DNA of 64,000 nt from Komagataeibacter diospyri (GCF_006538165.1 NZ_BDLU01000070.1:1-64000), one strand, 5' to 3'. Positions 8,986 through 18,591 are shown, numbered from the stretch's first letter. Numbers and translations are program-made. The notes: a model not told the origin generated them from the sequence alone.

Positions 8986-9747
8986 GGCTCAGGACCCATT
9001 GATTTTTGTGTGAGATTTTGATTCAGGCTCTGCTAGGAGACTGGAGATGAACGACCTGTTTTCGCTGACGGACGAACAGATGGAGCATCTGCGGCCGTTC
9101 TTTCCCAAGAGCCATGGCTGCCCTCGGGTTGATGACCGCCGAATGCTGAGCGGGATCATTTTCGTGAACCGGAATAGTCTGCGCTGGCGTGATGCGCCCC
9201 GGGAATACGGCCCACACAAGACGCTCTAGAACCGCTGGGGCGCCATGGGGATCTTCATTCGAATGATGGATGGTCTGTCTATCGAAAAAGCAGAGCCCCG
9301 GACGGTTATGATTGATGCGACGTATCTCAAGGCACACCGCACGGCTTCGAGCCTGCTGCTGGAAAAGGGGATCCGGGCGGTTACTGACAAAAATGGACGT
9401 TCGTCCTGACAGCGGGACAGATCAGTGATTATACCGGTGCCGCTGCCCTGCTGGACAGTCTTCTGCAGCACAATGAATGTCGGGCGACCAGGGCTATCAC
9501 GCTGACTGGTTCAGGGATGCACTGGAAAAAAAGGAGATCAGGCCCTGCATTCCAGGACGGAGATCCCGTGGAAAACCTGTCAAATACGACAGGCAGAAAT
9601 ACAAACGCCGCAACCGCATCGAGATCATGCCTGGAAGGCTTAAGGACAGGCGGCGTGTCGCAACACGCCAAGACAGATGCCCAACCGTATTCTTCTCGGC
9701 CATCTGTCTCGCTGCAACCGTCATGTTCTGGCTATGCGTCCTGAGCC
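8986..9747 (+). mobile_element. Decayed IS5-family insertion sequence (about 760 bp)
   Basis: The ends form an inverted repeat: left GGCTCAGGACCCATTG at 8986, and right, read on the other strand from 9747, GGCTCAGGACGCATAG. Both ends are flanked by TA (8984-8985 and 9748-9749), consistent with the 2-bp target duplication of this group. The transposase inside is broken. The element is shorter than usual because of an internal deletion. Its right end lies in the stop codon of the neighbouring DUF2905 gene. Confidence 0.85.
9047..9746 (+). pseudogene. IS5-family transposase remnant
   Basis: The reading begins MNDLFSLTDEQMEHLRPFF, typical of IS5-group transposases. It is interrupted by a TAG at 9227, where a Tyr is normally found (LYNRW). 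Translation resumes through MIDATYLKAHRTASS, then jumps to AVTDKNGR, with the usual stretch between them missing (in-frame deletion). At least two frameshifts follow, near 9400 and 9470. The C-terminal part reads GDQGYHADWFRDAL...RNRIEIM, holding the second Asp and the Glu of the DDE triad. No functional protein can be made from it. Confidence 0.9.
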
Positions 9748-9947
9748 TAGCGCCTGATAATCCACAGAACGAATGAAAATATGATACTTGCAAGCACGCA
9801 GGTCGTAATGGGGATGTAAACAGTAAAATTCTGCCTCTGTATCAGGATGTCTCCCGGTAGCCTGCCAAGCGGCAGGCGCGAAAGCAGGGGCCAGCACAGG
9901 CCTGCCAGAAGAAGGAGCAGGCCGATGACAATCAGAATGCGGGGCAT
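9747..9947 (-). CDS. DUF2905 family small membrane protein
   Basis: 66 residues with the DUF2905 pattern: an N-terminal helix (ILIVIGLLLLLAGL), the conserved centre LGRLPGDI followed by a short polar turn and YIPITT, then a second helix ending in LWIIRR. It is a two-helix inner-membrane protein of unknown function. Its stop codon TAG consists of the TA target site plus the first base of the IS element. Without the insertion the codon would be TAA, so the protein was not changed by the transposition. Confidence 0.88.
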   Translation of the reverse strand: MPRILIVIGLLLLLAGLCWPLLSRLPLGRLPGDILIQRQNFTVYIPITTCVLASIIFSFVLWIIRR

Positions 9948-10289
9948 GAAAGGTTATCCCTAACTGGTCGGTCAATCTGTGTAATACAAGATGGATGTGG
10001 CTCTATCGGGATACAGTCCGACAAGAGAACTTTATACGTCAGGACAGGTTCATGACGACCATATAATGGCGATATACCGCCATTTCTACTCCTGTATCAG
10101 TGCCAGTGGATCAATGCTGGATATGTGTACTGTTATGCTGGCTGCATATGTACACGATCAGGTATCTGGACCTAAACTGTCTATATACGATATGATGCTT
10201 ATTCGGAATGATCTGGATACGCAATATTCGTGGGTCTGCTCCCGGCTGACTGAAGCCTTATTGCGGTGGAATCATTTTTTTGGACGGAA
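9948..10289. other. Intergenic, upstream of the TonB receptor
   Basis: About 340 bp, notably AT-rich, without a convincing gene (a plus-strand ORF through it lacks a start signal and protein-like composition). It should contain the promoter of the TonB receptor cluster. Confidence 0.45.
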
Positions 10290-12653
10290 ATGGCAGGAAT
10301 GGTCAGAAAATTGCCCTTGTGTGGTCTCCTTCTTGCAGCGACGGCACTTGACTGTCAGCTGGCTTGGGGGGCGGATCTGACGCGTACGGATCAAGGTCAT
10401 AATCCAGCGATCAAGGGCCATACGGCAGCCAGGCATGCGGAAGGGGCGCGTCCTGTTGAATCCCTTTCCGTCAGTGCACGTCGTAATGTCTCGCATGGTA
10501 CGGAACAGCGCATGGGCCAGAAGGTCATGCAGCAGTTCGTGGCGGGGACGAACCCCATGAAAATACTGGCGGCGCGCACGCCGGGGCTGAGCTTCAGCTC
10601 CAGCGATGCGCTGGGACTGGATGCATGGTCGAGCAGCCTGTACATGCGTGGGTTCTACTGGAATAACATCGGCATGACGCTGGACGGCATTCCGCTAAAT
10701 GACCAGTCCTATGCGACGCTGAACGGCCTTAACCTGTCTCAGGCCATTATTACCAACAATATCAGTGGTATGTCCGTATCACAGGGTGGTGGTTCGGTTG
10801 ACACCATGTCCACCACCAACCTTGGGGGTGCCATTCAGGTCAGCAGTGCCAATCCGTCTGACAAGATGGGTGGTGACGTCTCGCAGATGTTCGGCAGTAA
10901 CGCTTCTTTCCGTACTTACGGGCGATTTGATACGGGTGCCATGAATAGCACCGGAACCAAGATGTATATCGCCTATGCCCGCTCCGATACGCATAAATGG
11001 AGGGGGTATGGTGACCAGTTGCAGCAGCAGGCAGAAGCGAAGCTGGTGCAGCCAGTAGGAAAAGACAGCAGCATTTCCGGCTTCATGAGCTGGGCAAACA
11101 ACTCCCAGTGGGGTTATGTCGACCAGTCGCTTACTGAAATCAAGAACGGTGGGTGGAGTGACGATTACCTATACCCCAATTATGGCGCTGCCTATAAACA
11201 GGCCCAGAAATATGGGGGCGATGCACAGCTGTATGATGGTGGCCAGCATCAGGTCGACTACCTTGGTGGTCTGACATTCGACATGGCGATGACCAGGAAC
11301 CTGCGCTGGAAAACCCTGTTCTACGGTAACAGTCAGGTGCTTTATTCCACCTATGCTGATCCCGGGCAGTCATCGCAGGTATTGCCGGGCGCGACAGAGG
11401 CTGCCCCCCTGTCCGAGCAGGTCTGGCAGTCCCACCAGGTGCGCTATGGCATGACGTCATCCATCAAATATAATATTGCGCATAATACGTTCCAGACGGG
11501 TATCTGGCTGGAAAACAACAATCAGGAAATGGGTCAGTTTTTCTATAACGAACCGTCCCTGTCCAGTGGCCTTGCACCACTCAAGACGATCGGTCCGTAC
11601 AATACCTATGGCCGCGCCTTCCTCAGCCCGTATGATTTCAAGTGGACTACGGATACATTCCAGTATTTCATGTCCGATACGTATCATGTGCTGCATAACC
11701 TGGATATCCATGCCGGTTTCAAGTCCATGATCACCACGACATCGGGAGGGGCGCAGTATAATGACTCTGCCTTTACTGGTGCATCCGCGCTGGCGAATGG
11801 CAGCATGACGGCAGCGGCGGCTTTCCTGCCTCATGTCAGTGTGAACTGGCGTTTCCTGCCCGGTCATGAACTGTATTTTGACGTGGCCGAGAACATGCGT
11901 GGCTATGGTGTTCAGTCCTGGGGGTCGGCAGGGCAGGCGTCGCTGTGGGCGGTGCAGGATCAGGCGACCTTCCGTAAACTGCAGGGTTCGACACCTGCGG
12001 AACGGGACTGGGTCTATCTTGTCGGTTATCGCTTTAACGACAAATACGCCAATTTCTCGGTTGATGCATACCATGTCAACGATAACCATCGCCTGCTGGA
12101 AGTGAATGCCGGCACGCTGAACAACCCGGTCCTGTCGGTACAGCAGACTGATATTTCCATGTATGGTGTTGACGCCACGCTGACATTGCATCCGTTCCAG
12201 AGCGGGGTGATGAAGGGCCTGTCGATGTTCAACAGCATCAGCTACAATCATGCTACTTATGGTAGTAATCTTGAATCGGCTGGTCATACTTATGATGTGA
12301 ATAAAAAGAATATCGTGAACTATCCAAAGTTCATGTATAAATCCAACCTGACATATGCATTCCATCGGGCGGAAGCGCATATTGACGCCAATTATTATTC
12401 CCGTCGTTATTACAGCTATACCAATGATACATCCGTGCCGGGTTACTGGCTGGTTACGATGGGGGCACGTTACCGTTTCGGAGATTACGGCCCCCTGAAA
12501 AACCTGACCCTTGATTTCAGCGTATATAACCTTACGAATACGAAATATATCTCTATGATGGGTGAAAACGGCAACCCGATGTCTGGCGATCTGTATTCCG
12601 TCGAACGCGGTGCGCCACGACAGTATTTCGGAACGATCAGCGCACATTTCTAA
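10290..12653 (+). CDS. TonB-dependent outer-membrane receptor
   Basis: About 787 residues. A Sec signal (KLPLCGLLLAATALDCQLAWGA) is followed by a plug domain, with LAARTPGLSF, a GMTLDGIPL segment and GGSVDTMSTTNLGGAI, and a 22-strand-type barrel rich in aromatic and Gly residues ending in Phe (GTISAHF). It should import a substrate across the outer membrane using TonB energy. No clear TonB box was picked out. The start is uncertain: the ATG at 10290 has GGACGG just upstream, with alternatives at 10266 and 10299. The downstream permease and FAD oxidase suggest that the ligand is an amine, amino acid or peptide rather than iron (inference). Confidence 0.88.
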   Translation: MAGMVRKLPLCGLLLAATALDCQLAWGADLTRTDQGHNPAIKGHTAARHAEGARPVESLSVSARRNVSHGTEQRMGQKVMQQFVAGTNPMKILAARTPGLSFSSSDALGLDAWSSSLYMRGFYWNNIGMTLDGIPLNDQSYATLNGLNLSQAIITNNISGMSVSQGGGSVDTMSTTNLGGAIQVSSANPSDKMGGDVSQMFGSNASFRTYGRFDTGAMNSTGTKMYIAYARSDTHKWRGYGDQLQQQAEAKLVQPVGKDSSISGFMSWANNSQWGYVDQSLTEIKNGGWSDDYLYPNYGAAYKQAQKYGGDAQLYDGGQHQVDYLGGLTFDMAMTRNLRWKTLFYGNSQVLYSTYADPGQSSQVLPGATEAAPLSEQVWQSHQVRYGMTSSIKYNIAHNTFQTGIWLENNNQEMGQFFYNEPSLSSGLAPLKTIGPYNTYGRAFLSPYDFKWTTDTFQYFMSDTYHVLHNLDIHAGFKSMITTTSGGAQYNDSAFTGASALANGSMTAAAAFLPHVSVNWRFLPGHELYFDVAENMRGYGVQSWGSAGQASLWAVQDQATFRKLQGSTPAERDWVYLVGYRFNDKYANFSVDAYHVNDNHRLLEVNAGTLNNPVLSVQQTDISMYGVDATLTLHPFQSGVMKGLSMFNSISYNHATYGSNLESAGHTYDVNKKNIVNYPKFMYKSNLTYAFHRAEAHIDANYYSRRYYSYTNDTSVPGYWLVTMGARYRFGDYGPLKNLTLDFSVYNLTNTKYISMMGENGNPMSGDLYSVERGAPRQYFGTISAHF

Positions 12654-12701
12654 GCGTCGGACCGGGGCCGGGATCACCTGATGGGAATGGGGTAAGAACG
12701 T

Positions 12702-14153
12702 ATGAACAGCCTTTCACCGCCTTCGCCAAAGGTTAAGACGGCTCCGGAGAACGCGGTGCTCAAGGACCGGCACGTTTCCATGATTTCAATCGGGGGGGTG
12801 ATCGGAGCCAGCCTGTTCGTGGGGTCGGCTACGGCCATCTCCACGGCTGGGGCGGGGGTGCTGTTTTCATATTTTCTCTGCGGCCTGCTGGTCATGTGCG
12901 TGATGCGGATGCTGGGGGAGATGACTGTTGCTTCCCCTGTTACCGGTTCATTTGTCGGGCAGATTCGCCGGGGATTGGGACTGCGGGTCGGTTTTATCGC
13001 TGGGTGGATCTACTGGATCATGTGGGCCACCCTGCTGGGACTGGAGGCGATTGCCGCTGCCAGTTTTCTCAGTCCCTATCTGCCGCTTCCCTATCTTGTC
13101 ATCGAATTGCTGGTGATCGGAATCATGACAGGGGTCAACCTGTTTTCCGTAAGGGGGTATGGGGAGTTCGAGTACTGGTTCTCGGTTCTCAAGATTACCA
13201 CGATCGTCGTTTTTATCCTGATTGGCGTTTCCGTCCTTTTTGGCATGAAAGGCGCAGCCAGCCCGGGCGGGGCGCTGTTTTCCGCCGCAGGGTTGATACC
13301 GCACGGCCTGTTTACGCTGCTGGCGGTCATTCCCGGTATCATGCTTTCCATGGCGGGGTCGGAAATAACGACCATCGCCGCATGCGACAGTAGCGACCCG
13401 GCGGGTAACGTGGCCCGGTCCACCCGGACGGTGGTGCTGCGGATCATGATTTTCTATCTTGTATCCATCGGGCTTATTATCTTTCTGCTTCCGTTATCGC
13501 GTGTCGTGCCGGGATATTCGCCGTTTCTGGCGACGCTGGAATATATCGGCGTGCCGTTTGCCTCGGCAATGATGACGGCCGTCATGTTGATCGCAACATT
13601 ATCGGCCCTTAATTCAGGTATATACATAACATCGCGCATTCTGTGTGAACTGGCGGAAAACGGTGACGCGCCAGGTGTCTTTCTTCAGCGCGACACAAAA
13701 GGCACCCCCGTGCGGGCCATCCTGTGTGGCTGCGGGGTCGCTGTTATCGTGGCGGTGGTGGGCATGATGGCGCCGGGGCGGGTATTCGGTTTTCTGGTCA
13801 GCGCGAGTGGCACTTTCATCCTGTTTGACTACGTACTGATTGTCGTGGCGCATATCCGCCTGCGTCGCGCCAGTATGGCAAAGGGGGAGTCGCCTGCGCT
13901 TCCCATGTGGGGGTTTCCATTCCTGTCATATGCAACATTGGGTGCGTTGCTGGCCACACTGGTCACCATGTTCTTCGCGACTGAACATACGCGTCAGGAA
14001 ATCGTAATGAGTACGATCAGTCTTGGCATCATCATCGTGATCGAAAACTTCTCTTTCGGGCGCTGGCGTCGCAACGGACACGCGCAGATGACCCGGGCAG
14101 GGCGCAAGGCAACCGTTCCAGTGGGGACGTCCGATACATCACGTCTTTCGTGA
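12702..14153 (+). CDS. APC-superfamily amino acid/amine permease
   Basis: 483 residues with about 12 transmembrane segments. The N-terminus shows the amino-acid permease signature HVSMISIGGVIGASLFVG in the first broken helix, and later MLGEMTVASPVTGSFVGQ, as in the AAT/GabP group. It would import an amino acid or related amine by proton symport. It starts 48 bp after the TonB receptor and ends 47 bp before the FAD oxidase, so the three are probably one transcript. Confidence 0.88.
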   Translation: MNSLSPPSPKVKTAPENAVLKDRHVSMISIGGVIGASLFVGSATAISTAGAGVLFSYFLCGLLVMCVMRMLGEMTVASPVTGSFVGQIRRGLGLRVGFIAGWIYWIMWATLLGLEAIAAASFLSPYLPLPYLVIELLVIGIMTGVNLFSVRGYGEFEYWFSVLKITTIVVFILIGVSVLFGMKGAASPGGALFSAAGLIPHGLFTLLAVIPGIMLSMAGSEITTIAACDSSDPAGNVARSTRTVVLRIMIFYLVSIGLIIFLLPLSRVVPGYSPFLATLEYIGVPFASAMMTAVMLIATLSALNSGIYITSRILCELAENGDAPGVFLQRDTKGTPVRAILCGCGVAVIVAVVGMMAPGRVFGFLVSASGTFILFDYVLIVVAHIRLRRASMAKGESPALPMWGFPFLSYATLGALLATLVTMFFATEHTRQEIVMSTISLGIIIVIENFSFGRWRRNGHAQMTRAGRKATVPVGTSDTSRLS

Positions 14154-14200
14154 CAATCTGAACCCGATCGTTCAGGGTTCATGGTGGAGTACACGTAGTC

Positions 14201-15490
14201 ATGGCTTCCGTTTCATATAAATCCCTTCCCTCCAGCCTGTATGCCGCTGTCAGCCCGCCCGGGCCGGTCACGACCGCATTGCAGGGGGAGCACATATGTG
14301 AAACCGTGCTGATTGGCGCAGGCTTTACCGGCCTGTCGGCGGCGCTGCACCTTGCCCGGGCCGGGGCTGAGGTCATGGTGCTGGAAGCCAACGAAATTGG
14401 CTGGGGCGCATCGGGCCGTAATGGTGGACAGGTTAATCCCGGTCTCAAGACCCTGCCGTCCGAGGTCGAGCGTGACCTTGGTCCCCATGGGGCCGCGCTG
14501 GCCGATGCGGCGTGGGAGGCTCCTGATGTTGTATTTAACCTGATCGAGAAATACGGCATCAAATGCGATGCGGCACGTGGTGGCACGATCCGTGCATCTA
14601 CGGCGGAAGGGCAGCTTCCCCATGAACAGAAACTATTCAATGAATGCCGTGACCGTGGTGGGCCAGTAACATGGCTGGATCGTGCGGACATCGCCACCCA
14701 CACGGGGACCAGCCGTTACTGTGGTGGTTTTATTGATGCGCGTGGAGGACAGGTCAACCCACTGGCCTATACGCGTGGGCTTGCGCAGGCTGCGATCGAT
14801 AACGGTGCGATTGTCCATGCCAATTCGCCCGTCATATCCCTGCGTCGTGCAAACGGAAAATGGCTGGTCAGGACACCCCATGGCAGCGTAAACGCCAGAC
14901 ATGTCGTCTTTGCCACCAATGGGTATACAGGACGGTTGTGGAACCGCCTGCGTCGCACCCTTGTCCCCGCTTACAGCGCCATTATCGCGACAGATCCGCT
15001 GCCTGTCCCCTTTGTAAAGCGCATTCTTGCTGAACGTGAAGTCGTGTATGAAATGGGCGAGCTGGTAACATATTACCGCATTGATGGCGCAGGGCGTCTG
15101 CTTATTGGTGGGCGGTCAGCGTCCCGCGATCTGTCAGGCCCCGCGACATTTCCGTTTCTACAGAAGCATGCCTGTACCCTGTGGCCATTTCTGAAGGGGA
15201 CTGCATGGCGGTATGGATGGAATGGGCAGATTGCCATTACCCTTGACCATTATCCCCACTGGCATGAACCGATCGAGGGGATCATGGCCTGTGTCGGGTA
15301 TAATGGCCGCGGGGTGGCGATGGCTACCCTGATGGGACGTGAGATCGCACGTCGGATCAGTGGGGTGCCCGCTGAGGAAATCCTGCTGCCGGTTTCTCCC
15401 TTGCGGCCTATTCCTGCACATTTTGGCTGGCGCCTGGGGGTTGCGGGGGCAGTGCTGCGGGGAAGGATTCTGGACGCCTTGGCTAAGTGA
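14201..15490 (+). CDS. FAD-dependent amine oxidoreductase, PuuB-like (DAO family)
   Basis: 429 residues. The Rossmann dinucleotide motif VLIGAGFTGLSAALHLARAG is at about residues 32-51, then the FAD-contact segment GWGASGRNGGQVNPG, and a C-terminal GYNGRGVAMATLMGREIA. This is the pattern of the D-amino-acid-oxidase fold and specifically resembles gamma-glutamylputrescine oxidase PuuB and related glycine/amine oxidases. It would deaminate an amine with O2 or a quinone as acceptor. Its position behind a permease suggests breakdown of the imported compound. The exact substrate is not determinable from sequence. Confidence 0.85.
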   Translation: MASVSYKSLPSSLYAAVSPPGPVTTALQGEHICETVLIGAGFTGLSAALHLARAGAEVMVLEANEIGWGASGRNGGQVNPGLKTLPSEVERDLGPHGAALADAAWEAPDVVFNLIEKYGIKCDAARGGTIRASTAEGQLPHEQKLFNECRDRGGPVTWLDRADIATHTGTSRYCGGFIDARGGQVNPLAYTRGLAQAAIDNGAIVHANSPVISLRRANGKWLVRTPHGSVNARHVVFATNGYTGRLWNRLRRTLVPAYSAIIATDPLPVPFVKRILAEREVVYEMGELVTYYRIDGAGRLLIGGRSASRDLSGPATFPFLQKHACTLWPFLKGTAWRYGWNGQIAITLDHYPHWHEPIEGIMACVGYNGRGVAMATLMGREIARRISGVPAEEILLPVSPLRPIPAHFGWRLGVAGAVLRGRILDALAK

Positions 15491-16217
15491 CCTTCTGCTA
15501 TAACCTTGATGGAATGCATCGTGTCATCAGGGATAATGAATTTCCATGATGTAGGGACTGTCGATGGGCTGATCTGGTGGGGATGATCTGTTCCATCCTC
15601 CGGCCTGGAGGCGTCAGAGACTGGCAAAAGGCATAGACGCCGCAGTCTTTCAAAGGCTGATTGACTGGGCGTCTGTTCGCGGATTGATAGGACCTTGATC
15701 ACGGTGGCCAACAATCTGACGACCATATTGATGGTAAGGTTGCAGATAGCTGCCTATTTTTAAAACCTGACGAAAACGATAAATAATTTTCAAAAGTTCA
15801 GCAGTTTAATTATTTTAATTAATAAATAAAAACATATCATATATAAAAAGTTTTAATATCCGTGCGCAATATTACGGATGTTTGTGAAAAGAAAGCTGCA
15901 GGGAAGCTGTTGGATGGTCCTGTTGTGCGCTGATTACGCAAATTCACGCCATCTGTGTGGTTGTGGAACAAAATCTGGCAGGAAAATCTTCAACCGGCAG
16001 CCTTCGTTCAGGGACATCGCGACACGATGCGACAGGCCCTTTGTCGCGATGATCCGGTTTGCATTCATTGTCATCCTGTTTGATGGATAACACATTATCA
16101 GGCATCGCCTGTCATTTTGTTGCCAATTCGGATCAATTCATATATACAGTTTAATATGCTGGCCTGAAGAAGGTGGTAACTGACGATATATGCATTGATC
16201 AGGCAAAAGGGGCAAGT
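15491..16217. other. Intergenic before the MocR-type regulator
   Basis: About 730 bp without a supported gene. The first part (15,500-15,730) is GC-rich and contains a CCTCC/GGAGG hairpin; the part from 15,740 is strongly AT-rich and probably holds the regulator's promoter. A minus-strand ORF ending over 15,490-15,726 has no start signal and overlaps the oxidase gene antisense. Some of this could be a mobile-element remnant, which I cannot confirm. Confidence 0.4.
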
Positions 16218-16258
16218 ATATATGAAAAATTTGACCTGCATATCAGATTTTCATATAT
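16218..16258. promoter_or_regulatory. Perfect 11-bp inverted repeat before the MocR-type gene
   Basis: ATATATGAAAA at 16218-16228 and its exact complement TTTTCATATAT at 16248-16258, 19 bases apart, end four bases before the chosen start codon. It could be an autoregulatory operator of the GntR/MocR protein or an RNA hairpin hiding the start. Confidence 0.55.
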
Positions 16259-16262
16259 CATT

Positions 16263-17675
16263 ATGAATATTAATATAGACAATTCAAGTACAGTTCCACT
16301 GGTCAATCAAATTGTTTCCGGTGTCCGCGATCTGATTCTGGGCATGAAGTTGCAGACAGGTCAACGGTTGCCTTCGGTGCGGCAACTGGCAGAACAGTGC
16401 GGGGTCAGTACGCTTACGGTTTCCAATGCCTATAACAAGCTCGTTGCGGAAGGGTTGCTGGAAGCGCGACGGGCGAGGGGCTATTTCGTAACCCATAACA
16501 ATACCCTCAACCGGACACTGATTACCACGGCCACGCTGGTGGACAGGTCGGTGGATTCACGGTGGCTGCTACAAAGCGCGTATGAGGACAAAGCGCCCAT
16601 TATCAAGGCCGGTTGTGGCTGGCTGCCCGAAAGTTACCTGTTTGTGGATGCGATCAAGCAGGCCCTTGTTTCATTGGGGCGCAAGCCGCCGTCTTCCATT
16701 TTTGAATATGGCAATCCGTACGGCTACACGCCGCTGCGACACAGCATCCAGCTCATGCTGGCACAGCGCAAGATACGGACATGCGATGCCGGGATTATCC
16801 TGACGCACGGGGCCAGTCAGGCGCTGGAACTGTCCGTGCGGGCCTTTACCCACAAGCAGGATACCGTGCTGGTGGACGATCCGGGTTATTGTAATCTGAA
16901 TCCCGCATTGCAGGGGCTGGATCTGAATGTGGTCGGGGTGCCGCGTACATTTGAAGGGCCGGATATTGAACGCCTTGAATATCTTGCGCGGCTACATCAA
17001 CCACGGTTGTTCATTACCAATACAATTCTTCATAATCCAACCGGGACCAGCTGTTCGCCGGCAAATGCTTTTCATATTTTGAATCTGGCAGAAAAATACA
17101 ATTTTCTTATTGTCGAGGATGATATATTTTCCAGTCTGACAACAGATATTACAACCAACCTGGCCTATCTGGACCAGATGCGGCGTGTGATACAGGTCGG
17201 CAGTTTTTCAAAAACGATCGCGCCGGGCGTAAGGGTCGGGTTTACCGCATCGCACCCCGAACTGGCACAGGTTATCCTGCGCCAGAAAATGGCCAGCAGT
17301 CTGACAACGTCCGGTATTAATGAATATGTTATTCATAGTATCATCAAGGACGGGAAATATCGTCATCATCTGACACGCCTGAAGGAACGTCTGGAACGCA
17401 TGCAGGCCAGCGTTGGCCGTGCGCTGACCAATACTGGTATGCGGCTATATTTTCGGCCACCTGGTGGTATGTTTGTCTGGGCACGGTTTGACAGGGAGGG
17501 GATCAACATGCAGGCGCTGGCGCAGTCCGCAGCGGAGGAAGATATTCTTCTTGCGCCCGGTTATCTGTTCCGGCCGAATTATGAACCTTCTCCATGGATG
17601 CGCTTTAATGTCGCGCATTGTAATAATCCATATCTTTTTGATTTTCTTAAAAAATATCAGGATGATCATTGTTAG
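16263..17675 (+). CDS. MocR-type regulator (GntR HTH plus PLP aminotransferase domain)
   Basis: 470 residues from the ATG at 16263. The N-terminal winged helix of the GntR family spans about residues 10-75 (TGQRLPSVRQLAEQCGVSTL). After a linker there is a fold-type-I aminotransferase domain with HNPTGTS, EDDIFSSL and the PLP lysine in GSFSKTIAPGVRVGF. Such proteins sense PLP-amine adducts and control vitamin B6, GABA, taurine or amine genes. It probably regulates the upstream receptor-permease-oxidase genes and itself (inference). There is no strong ribosome-binding site before this ATG. An in-frame extension begins at 16173 but its first 30 residues do not belong to the HTH. Confidence 0.87.
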   Translation: MNINIDNSSTVPLVNQIVSGVRDLILGMKLQTGQRLPSVRQLAEQCGVSTLTVSNAYNKLVAEGLLEARRARGYFVTHNNTLNRTLITTATLVDRSVDSRWLLQSAYEDKAPIIKAGCGWLPESYLFVDAIKQALVSLGRKPPSSIFEYGNPYGYTPLRHSIQLMLAQRKIRTCDAGIILTHGASQALELSVRAFTHKQDTVLVDDPGYCNLNPALQGLDLNVVGVPRTFEGPDIERLEYLARLHQPRLFITNTILHNPTGTSCSPANAFHILNLAEKYNFLIVEDDIFSSLTTDITTNLAYLDQMRRVIQVGSFSKTIAPGVRVGFTASHPELAQVILRQKMASSLTTSGINEYVIHSIIKDGKYRHHLTRLKERLERMQASVGRALTNTGMRLYFRPPGGMFVWARFDREGINMQALAQSAAEEDILLAPGYLFRPNYEPSPWMRFNVAHCNNPYLFDFLKKYQDDHC

Positions 17676-18090
17676 GAAGGATTTTATACAGTAAATTCTG
17701 TTACGTATTTTTCAGAGATCGGAATGAATGGTTTTACTATTTTCCGGACAGATTATTCATCTGACAGCACGTTGTGATAGAAGAAAGTGCCTTAACGGCT
17801 AATCCGATAGACAGCCTGCACAAATCCGTGGCGCGTCCGCCTCGCGGACCGGGCCACCGGCTCATATGGCCCGACAACGACAGCGGAGATAGACCCTTGA
17901 TATCGTTGTCATCATATAAACCATGGGCCATAAAAACAGGACACTTTTTTTGAGTCGAGGCGGAAAGGGGAGCGCATCAGATTATTCCACATTGGTGGAA
18001 GCATACATGATCGCGAAATCTGTTGTATGAGGCTGTCCGTCCCGGTCGCAGCAAAGATATGAGGACATATCGTCTGTGGCGACATGCAGG
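17676..18090. other. Intergenic between the MocR-type and CBS genes
   Basis: About 415 bp between convergent genes. A hairpin at roughly 17,826-17,852 (GTCCGC...GCGGAC) has no T-run on either side, so it is not a standard terminator. A 64-codon minus-strand ORF (17,737-17,931) has no ribosome-binding site. Nothing could be assigned; a mobile-element remnant is possible. Confidence 0.4.
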
Positions 18091-18591
18091 TCAGCTTTCC
18101 TTTCCCCCGCATTGCATGGGCGGTGTGTCATTGGGGGACTGGACGGCAGCATGGTCACTGCCCGTTACGTAATCCTGCAGCTCCTGCGCTTCCTGTTCGG
18201 CATTTTCGGCGCGCAGCTTGACAATATCCCCGATACTGACCAGTCCCGCCAGTTTTCCGTTTTCCAGAACGGGTACATGCCGGTTGCGGGAATACGTCAT
18301 GCGGCAGGCAATATCATAAATACTGTCATCAGGGGTTGCGGTCGGCATATCCCTTGCCATGATGTCCTTTGCGGTCAGGGCCGCTATATCCGCGCCATGT
18401 TGGGATAAGGCATGGACAATCATCTTTTCCGATACAAGGCCAACCAGCTGCTCATCAGGGCCAAGAACGGGTGCGCCACCAATATTATGTCGCGCCAGCG
18501 CGGTGGCGACGTCCAGAATGGGGTCATCTGCCCTGACGGTAATGACCGTGCGGCCTTTCTGCGCCAGAATGTGAAAGACACGAGAGGACAT
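18091..18591 (-). CDS. Tandem CBS-domain protein
   Basis: 166 residues made of two CBS motifs, about residues 10-70 (ILDVATALARHNIGGAPVL) and 77-135 (DSIYDIACRMTYSRNRHVPV), with no other domain. Stand-alone CBS pairs bind adenosine nucleotides (AMP/ATP/SAM/NAD) and act as energy sensors. It follows nuoN by 43 bp on the same strand and may be in the complex I transcript. This suggests, but does not prove, a role in sensing redox or energy state. Confidence 0.85.
   Translation of the reverse strand: MSSRVFHILAQKGRTVITVRADDPILDVATALARHNIGGAPVLGPDEQLVGLVSEKMIVHALSQHGADIAALTAKDIMARDMPTATPDDSIYDIACRMTYSRNRHVPVLENGKLAGLVSIGDIVKLRAENAEQEAQELQDYVTGSDHAAVQSPNDTPPMQCGGKES

Noticed and set aside
9991-10380. 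Plus-strand ORF of 129 codons upstream of the TonB receptor
   Set aside because: No ribosome-binding site, AT-rich, and it overlaps the receptor signal-peptide region in another frame; more likely the promoter region.
11457-12677. Minus-strand ORF of 406 codons
   Set aside because: Antisense of the TonB receptor barrel; no start site and no protein-like domain.
15491-15730. Possible IS remnant or small gene on the minus strand
   Set aside because: Some stretches look protein-like, but there is no start, no terminal repeat and no transposase motif that I could recognise.
17826-17852. Terminator candidate
   Set aside because: The GTCCGC/GCGGAC hairpin has no T-run on either strand.
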